NCBI GenBank assembly: GCA_946800325.1
Contig: OX326956.1
Location: 70,551,087-70,615,086, forward strand
Origin: Luzula sylvatica
Taxonomy: Eukaryota; Streptophyta; Magnoliopsida; Poales; Juncaceae
DNA length: 64,000 bases
Direction of reading: 5' to 3'
The first letter of the stretch is position 1, and each line of letters begins with the position of its first letter. Below the pieces are notes generated by a model that was given only the letters and a program-made list of their open reading frames with translations, was not told the DNA's origin and made no database searches. The position numbers were made by a program, and so were the translations under genes. Shown one piece after another: positions 58,926-64,000 of this stretch.

Positions 58926-61180
58926 TGGAACCAACATCTTTGGTCGATCAAAGCGCCTCTTAAATTTAAATATTTTGTATAATTAGGAATTCTCTCGAGG
59001 ATTCTAATCAGAAACAACCTATTTAAAAGAGGATGAACTAATTGTACAACTTACCCCTTATGCTCATCCAACTAATAGGATTGTTGACACCTCGTCATCA
59101 CTTGCCCTTTCGCCGTTACATTATGTCAAAAATTATTTTCTACCACCGCATTACCATTTATAACTACTACAAAAAAACGCATTTAATCGTGATTTACTTA
59201 GATCGGAACTGAAACCAGTATGAAATAAAACACTTCCAATTATGCTCATAAAACCGGTTCTCCAACCCGGTTAGATCGGTTTGATAAACCGATTTTAAAA
59301 TTTGAATTGTAATGTATTCGAACCTGTGTTGTTATGCCGGTTTTACAAAACCGGTTCAAAATGGAAATAAAATTAAACTAGTTTTAAGAAACAAGTTTTA
59401 GAACAAACCATAAAAATTTAACCCCAGTCCGCCTCTTTTTCCCTCTCCCTCTCTTCTCTCTTTTTCCTTTCCCTGGCGAAAATATTGCTGAAAATATTGT
59501 CTTTTGGCGATTGGAGCACACCGACGCGAGCACACTGGCGAGACTCCAACCGGCGGGTTGTTTCTCTCTCGAGTGGTAAGCTCTTTTCTCTCGCACTCTC
59601 TCGCACTCTCTCTTTTACTTTAGGGTTTCAAACTGATTGTAATTTTTAAGAAAAACGTGCAATTGCCATTTCTAATGCAGGCTTATACTTAGTTTTCCAT
59701 TAGTTGAGTCTTATGTAGAGAAATTCCAATTATTTCATGATAATTTCTTTTTTCAATTTTTCTGATCTCTTCAGTTTTTTTTTCAATTTTTCCTGCTTAT
59801 TTTCAATTTTTTTATAACTTAAAATAATACATCTATTCTTCGAAACATAAATAACTTTTTGTATGATATATACTACAATTCATTTCGAGGTTTAAGATGT
59901 TGATAATAGAGTAATTCTACACAACATGATTTCGCAGTGAATGACAACAAAATATTGATCATACGTTAGATATTTTATTCACACTATAAATTAGTTTAAC
60001 TTGTTTCAATCATAATCTTATATTTTTTCATCATGTTGTCAATCATGCAGCGAGAACATGTTATGTAGAATTACTCGTTGATATATACAACTAACCAAAT
60101 TTGGATTAATTCGTATATATATAACAAGAACATTAGAAAGTGGATATTTCAAATCTCGAATTATATACAATCTATTTATGAAATTTTTGATATATTCAAC
60201 TCTCATTTAAACTGCCCCAATCATATTCAAAAACTGGATTTCAAATCTTGGATTTCCATAGACATGAATTTCAATTCTCAAAATACAAAACAATCTTGAT
60301 TTTTTTTTCCGATTATACAGGATGGATTCTTAGTTTCCTATTTGCGACGAACCGCATGAATTACTTGGAATCGCATATTTTCATGCAAGTTGGAATCCAA
60401 TCCGACGAGGAATCTCGAATTTCATTGAATTTTTACATGTCAAACTGTACATAAAAGAGATTTCAAATCTAATAGTTATATGAAGAGATCGAGTATAATG
60501 AACTTGAAGAACTAGGGTTTTTTCTTTAGTAAGGGGTAAGGGATGAAGAGTTTCGAAGGAAGAGGGGTGAGATTGTGTTCTGACGGCTAAAGGAGAGAGA
60601 AGATGGGAGCACAACTTTATAAATAACCCTAAAAGAAAACCTTTCCTGATTTATCAATATCCAGATTTATAATTCCCCCCTTCAATTACTAGTTTGCATA
60701 AGAAATCAATTCCAATTATATTGAGAGTATATCGAAGCCAGGAATTCAAATACTAGATTCTAATTAAATAATTAGATCTTAGTATCATAATGTAATAATT
60801 AGTTCATATAGATAATTAAGAAGTGTTTAGGATTAGTATTTTTAAATTTAGGGCAAACATCTCAAAATTTGTATGAACTTAATTATTATTAATAAAAATC
60901 AATAGAAGTAGGGTGTAAGAACCTACTCTATTTCTCTCCAAAAAAAAAAAATGAATCAGAAATTTTAAATTCTACATTACAGATAACCCGAGATAAAAAA
61001 AAAAATCTCCTATTTGATTTATTGAAATCTCAGGATGAACCAAATCACCTCACTAGAAATCATCCACCTCTGTTAAACCTATCAAACAACATATCTCCAC
61101 CTCTGAAAATATAGTAAAAGAGCGCCTAAGTCAAGTCAAAGACTCCACACAACCCTCTCCTCCTCTTTCTCCCTCTGTAC
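58926..61180. other. possible CACTA end and leader; otherwise gene-less
   Basis: CTACTACAAAAAAACGC at 59165 resembles the CACTACAA end of CACTA transposons. It is followed by facing ACCGGTT/AACCGG words (59253-59355). A CT-rich leader-like stretch lies at 59430-59620, with a GTAAGC donor at 59576. No second end is seen. 60250-60650 has weak coding-like frames but no family. Confidence 0.3.
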
Positions 61181-61208
61181 CAATCCTAACCCTAACCCTA
61201 ACCCTAAT
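61181..61208 (+). promoter_or_regulatory. telomere-like CCCTAA repeats before ATL gene 3
   Basis: Four near-perfect AACCCTAA units (CCTAACCCTAACCCTAACCC and beyond) end two bases before the start codon at 61210. Short AAACCCTAA telo-boxes are known promoter and leader elements of plant growth-related genes. A four-unit run against the ATG is unusual. Confidence 0.7.
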
Positions 61209-61209
61209 C

Positions 61210-61671
61210 ATGTCAAACGACATCACCTTAAACTCTCCATTGGGTAGCCCGGACACATCGAGTGACAACTTCTCAAACTCCCCGTTACAAGAAATCTTCA
61301 TCTCCTTAATAGTATTGAGTGTTCTATTCATCGCTCTTTGTTCATTTCGCTGTTTCCTCCAACGAAGAGCTGTCAGGCGTGCTTTCCATCTTCGAAAAGA
61401 ATCCAGCAATGGCCTTAACGATATTTCGTCTCTGCCAAGTTTCCCTTATGAAAGAAGCGAGAACAATGATTTATCAATCGAGTGTTCTATATGTCTTAGC
61501 GGTGTTGAGGAAGGGGAGATAGTGAGGATTTTGCCCAAGTGTAAGCATTCTTTTCATGGAACTTGTGTGGAATTGTGGGTGCAGGGTCATTCTACTTGTC
61601 CTGTTTGTCGAATGGAGGTTTTTGCGGACGATAGGGCGACCGATCCTCCGAGGCCACTTGAGATGGTTTAG
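61210..61671 (+). CDS. ATL-type RING-H2 finger E3 ubiquitin ligase, copy 3 (short)
   Basis: A single-exon gene of 153 residues. A membrane span lies near residues 28-48 (EIFISLIVLSVLFIALCSF). A degenerate GLD motif GLNDISSLPSFPY (68-80) precedes the RING-H2 finger with C92, C95, C111, H113, H116, C119, C130 and C133, with canonical spacing and Trp123. The C-terminal tail after the finger is only 20 residues, much shorter than in copies 1 and 2, and lacks DLERQ. It is a complete short ATL protein by all signs. The start codon follows the telomere-like run directly. Function is a membrane-bound E3 ligase by family; substrate unknown. Confidence 0.9.
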   Translation: MSNDITLNSPLGSPDTSSDNFSNSPLQEIFISLIVLSVLFIALCSFRCFLQRRAVRRAFHLRKESSNGLNDISSLPSFPYERSENNDLSIECSICLSGVEEGEIVRILPKCKHSFHGTCVELWVQGHSTCPVCRMEVFADDRATDPPRPLEMV

Positions 61672-64000
61672 ATCAATTGATGAGGAAAATTCATTTTTTC
61701 TACCATCATATATTTCCTCAGTTCTATGATGGAACAACAAAATGTGTTGAGATGATTAGTAAACTATTGTGTAGTGCTAAACAATTTGTTCTTTTTTTCT
61801 ATTTAATTGAGGGTGTATATATATGTTCAATTATAAAGAAAAGTTTGAATTTGATATTTTGGTAAAACTTTATGGAAATATTGTTTATCGGGTATAAGTT
61901 GTTGTTTTCTTGGATTTGTATTCATTATGAGACAGAGACATTCCCCTTGCCTGTATTAATAATATTTGACAGCTTGTGTAGATTTTTATTTTAAATGAAA
62001 GCAACTTATATATCGAATATTAATCTATTGTGTAGACTTTTCTCTCTCGTTAATCCGGGCTGAATAAAATTAAGGCAAGATCTCAATAAAAAATAGAGCA
62101 AATAAATAAAATGAAAAATCGAGGAATATATATTCGTGATTGAATTGGTTATTAAATTAGTGTATGATAAACTCCATTATTGTAGTTTCATTTTTTTAAT
62201 ACATCTCTTAAAAGAGAAAGATTAAACCAGAATTGAGACAAGATCTTGAGTTTATCTTTCTTATTAACTTAATTAATTAACTGGTACAATTCATTTATGA
62301 TGATTTATCAATCATGACAGTAGAATTATAACTGAATCATTCTCGGCCATTTTTAAAAAACCACCCACAAACTAACATGATTACATAAAGAGTCCATTTA
62401 CTGTGCCTCCCCATTTCCCCCCCCCCCCCCCTCCCCCACTATTCACAATATGGGAGGGCTAATTCAAATCTCCAAAATTTGTACCCACTGAATTGTATTA
62501 ACCTTTAATTGAAATTATTAATTATGTTGACCACTAATACAATTGTATTACGTATTAATTACATTTGAATTAACCGTTAATTCAAAACACAATTAACCGG
62601 CAATTGAAATGGGGGGTACGAATTGGAGATGGATATTAATACCATACCCCACTATTCACCATATCGTAAATAGTTGGGGGAATCTCAGTGGCACGGTATA
62701 ATTTCCCTTACATGAATGCAGCCCAACTCAAAGTCCAATTACAAAAATATAAGCTGATGACGCAAAGGAAGCTTTGTGAAGAGTTAACCGAGACAGTTAA
62801 CTCGCTGGAGGTATAGGATCCATTATTTGAAACCTACACACTTCTATAGTATTTGTATAATTAATGATCAACAAAAATAATAGATATTGAGATATTACAA
62901 GAAAATTTTATTTTCTCAAATTTTATTTTTATTTTTATTTGGCACAAATAGAACAAAAAATGTTGGGATTTTGGGGTTTATTTGATAGTATGGAGTAATT
63001 TCTAGAGACTCGAAGTTTGGGGACAAGTAGCAATTCTAATAAAATAGATGAACAAAGAGAAGAAGCCACGCAGGAGAGAATGGAAAGTTGCTTTAATTAA
63101 TTGGACTGATACACACTCCAAAGTGCGTACACACAATATATAACAAATAGATAGAAACTCCAAAAGATGCACACTCAATAATATATGGATACAATATTTT
63201 GAAATAAGGGTGAGATAATTTTCTCTACTCCTTACTCTAATTTTTTACAGAATTTTTCTCTTTTTTTTTCTGGAGATTTTTTTCTCTAAAAACATACGAG
63301 ATGGGTTGCATTTATACATCACATGCACCCTCTCAAATACATTTTTTTTTGTTTATTCTAGATACTTCTAATATCCTGCCCTAATAATATTATTAATTAA
63401 AAAACATTAATTTTAATAAAAAACGCATGCAAGACATACTTTGCGTGAAATGATCAGCCAATCAATCGGTGTAAGATAGAAATCGTAATGTTAGTTGCTT
63501 TGAGGCAACTTGTTCCCGGGATGATGTAAAAGCCATAATTGACCTTAAATCCTATATAATTTAGGATTATGAAAAATAAAAAATAAAAACCGAATAGTAA
63601 AAACCTAAGATAGTAGAAGAAAAGATAAATTTGAGAATTGCAGGATGTCCCTCGGTGTCCTCTTTTGTTTAGTGAGGTCCCTTGACGAAACCTGGTTGGA
63701 GGCTTTTCAGAAGTGAAGTCTCCATTTCCTGCCCTCGTTGATGATCGTTTGCAGTGTCATCGACGTCGTGGAGGGTTTTTTGTTCAAAATTTGAGTTTCG
63801 TTCCTTCTAAATTCTCCAAATTGCCGTGAGGAAAAAGATGTCCATAATTCGTTTGTTTTCCTTGGTTTGATGCGTCCGATTGTGTAATAAATATCAAAAA
63901 TAAAGTTTTGATATTTGGCGTGACTCTTTAAAAAAAAATGTTTTGAATCCAAAAGTTTTGTTGTTCAATATTAAATTATTTTGGAATAAGAAATTATGTC
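61672..64000. other. ATL gene 3 flank, foldback element and unassigned end
   Basis: 62395-62708 is a foldback element: TACTGTGCC...ACTATTCACAATATGG on the left pairs with TACCGTGCC...ACTATTTACGATATGG read inward on the right. A run of 14 C lies at 62418-62431. 63600-63850 is GC-richer and open on the minus strand but not recognised. The rest is AT-rich. Confidence 0.45.

Noticed and set aside
59165..59181. CACTA transposon
   Set aside because: Only one end-like motif with a mismatch was seen and no partner end or transposase. It is mentioned as a possibility only.

Overview
This window looks like nuclear DNA of a flowering plant, most likely a eudicot. It is AT-rich and full of transposon debris. 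The genes have introns with GT-AG borders. A CIN-class TCP transcription factor carries a miR319 target site, and three ATL-type RING-H2 ubiquitin ligase genes are intronless, as is usual for that family. Plastid-derived DNA and plant types of SINE, hAT, Mutator, Helitron and tRNA-Asp-primed Ty3/Gypsy elements are also present. I cannot name the species.

Layout. 1-16 kb is mostly mobile DNA: a broken fragment of an unrecognised gene, a Copia-type LTR, three hAT-like elements with 8-bp target duplications (one decayed, two intact), a Helitron 3' end, a SINE with a perfect 15-bp duplication, two copies of a Mutator-like MITE, the 5' end of a Tat/Athila-like retrotransposon, and a broken hAT transposase with a BED finger. 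16.0-18.4 kb is the TCP gene (two coding exons, a 5' leader intron, a 115-codon upstream ORF). 18.4-32 kb is gene-poor and AT-rich, with foldback MITEs, a plastid insertion (rps12 and rrn16 pieces) and a 0.67-kb inverted repeat. 32.5-33.1 kb is the first ATL gene. 34.5-37.1 kb is a Mutator-like element with long terminal repeats. 37.4-38.8 kb is a 5' partial copy of the chloroplast SRP receptor gene (cpFtsY) with its introns, lacking the Walker A lysine. 39.6-41.0 kb is a ~22-bp satellite. 41.5-42.1 kb is a frameshifted 5' fragment of the FAN1 nuclease gene. 44.4-51.3 kb holds more hAT elements and MITEs, one nested in another. The second ATL gene is at 52.1 kb and the third at 61.2 kb, the latter directly behind telomere-like repeats.

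Four genes look intact: TCP and ATL1-3. The three ATL genes share strand, build (one membrane span, GLD-type motif, canonical RING-H2) and spacing of 9-20 kb, so they are probably dispersed duplicates. They would act as membrane-bound E3 ligases. The TCP gene would act in miR319-controlled leaf growth. No operon-like or shared pathway logic is visible.

The most unusual structure is a set of hAT-like elements (2605-3073, 3935-4498, 7992-8729, 46998-48359, 50698-51346) that differ in sequence but share one design: the terminal zones, or the whole element, are built of a short GC-rich word repeated many times and unique to each family.
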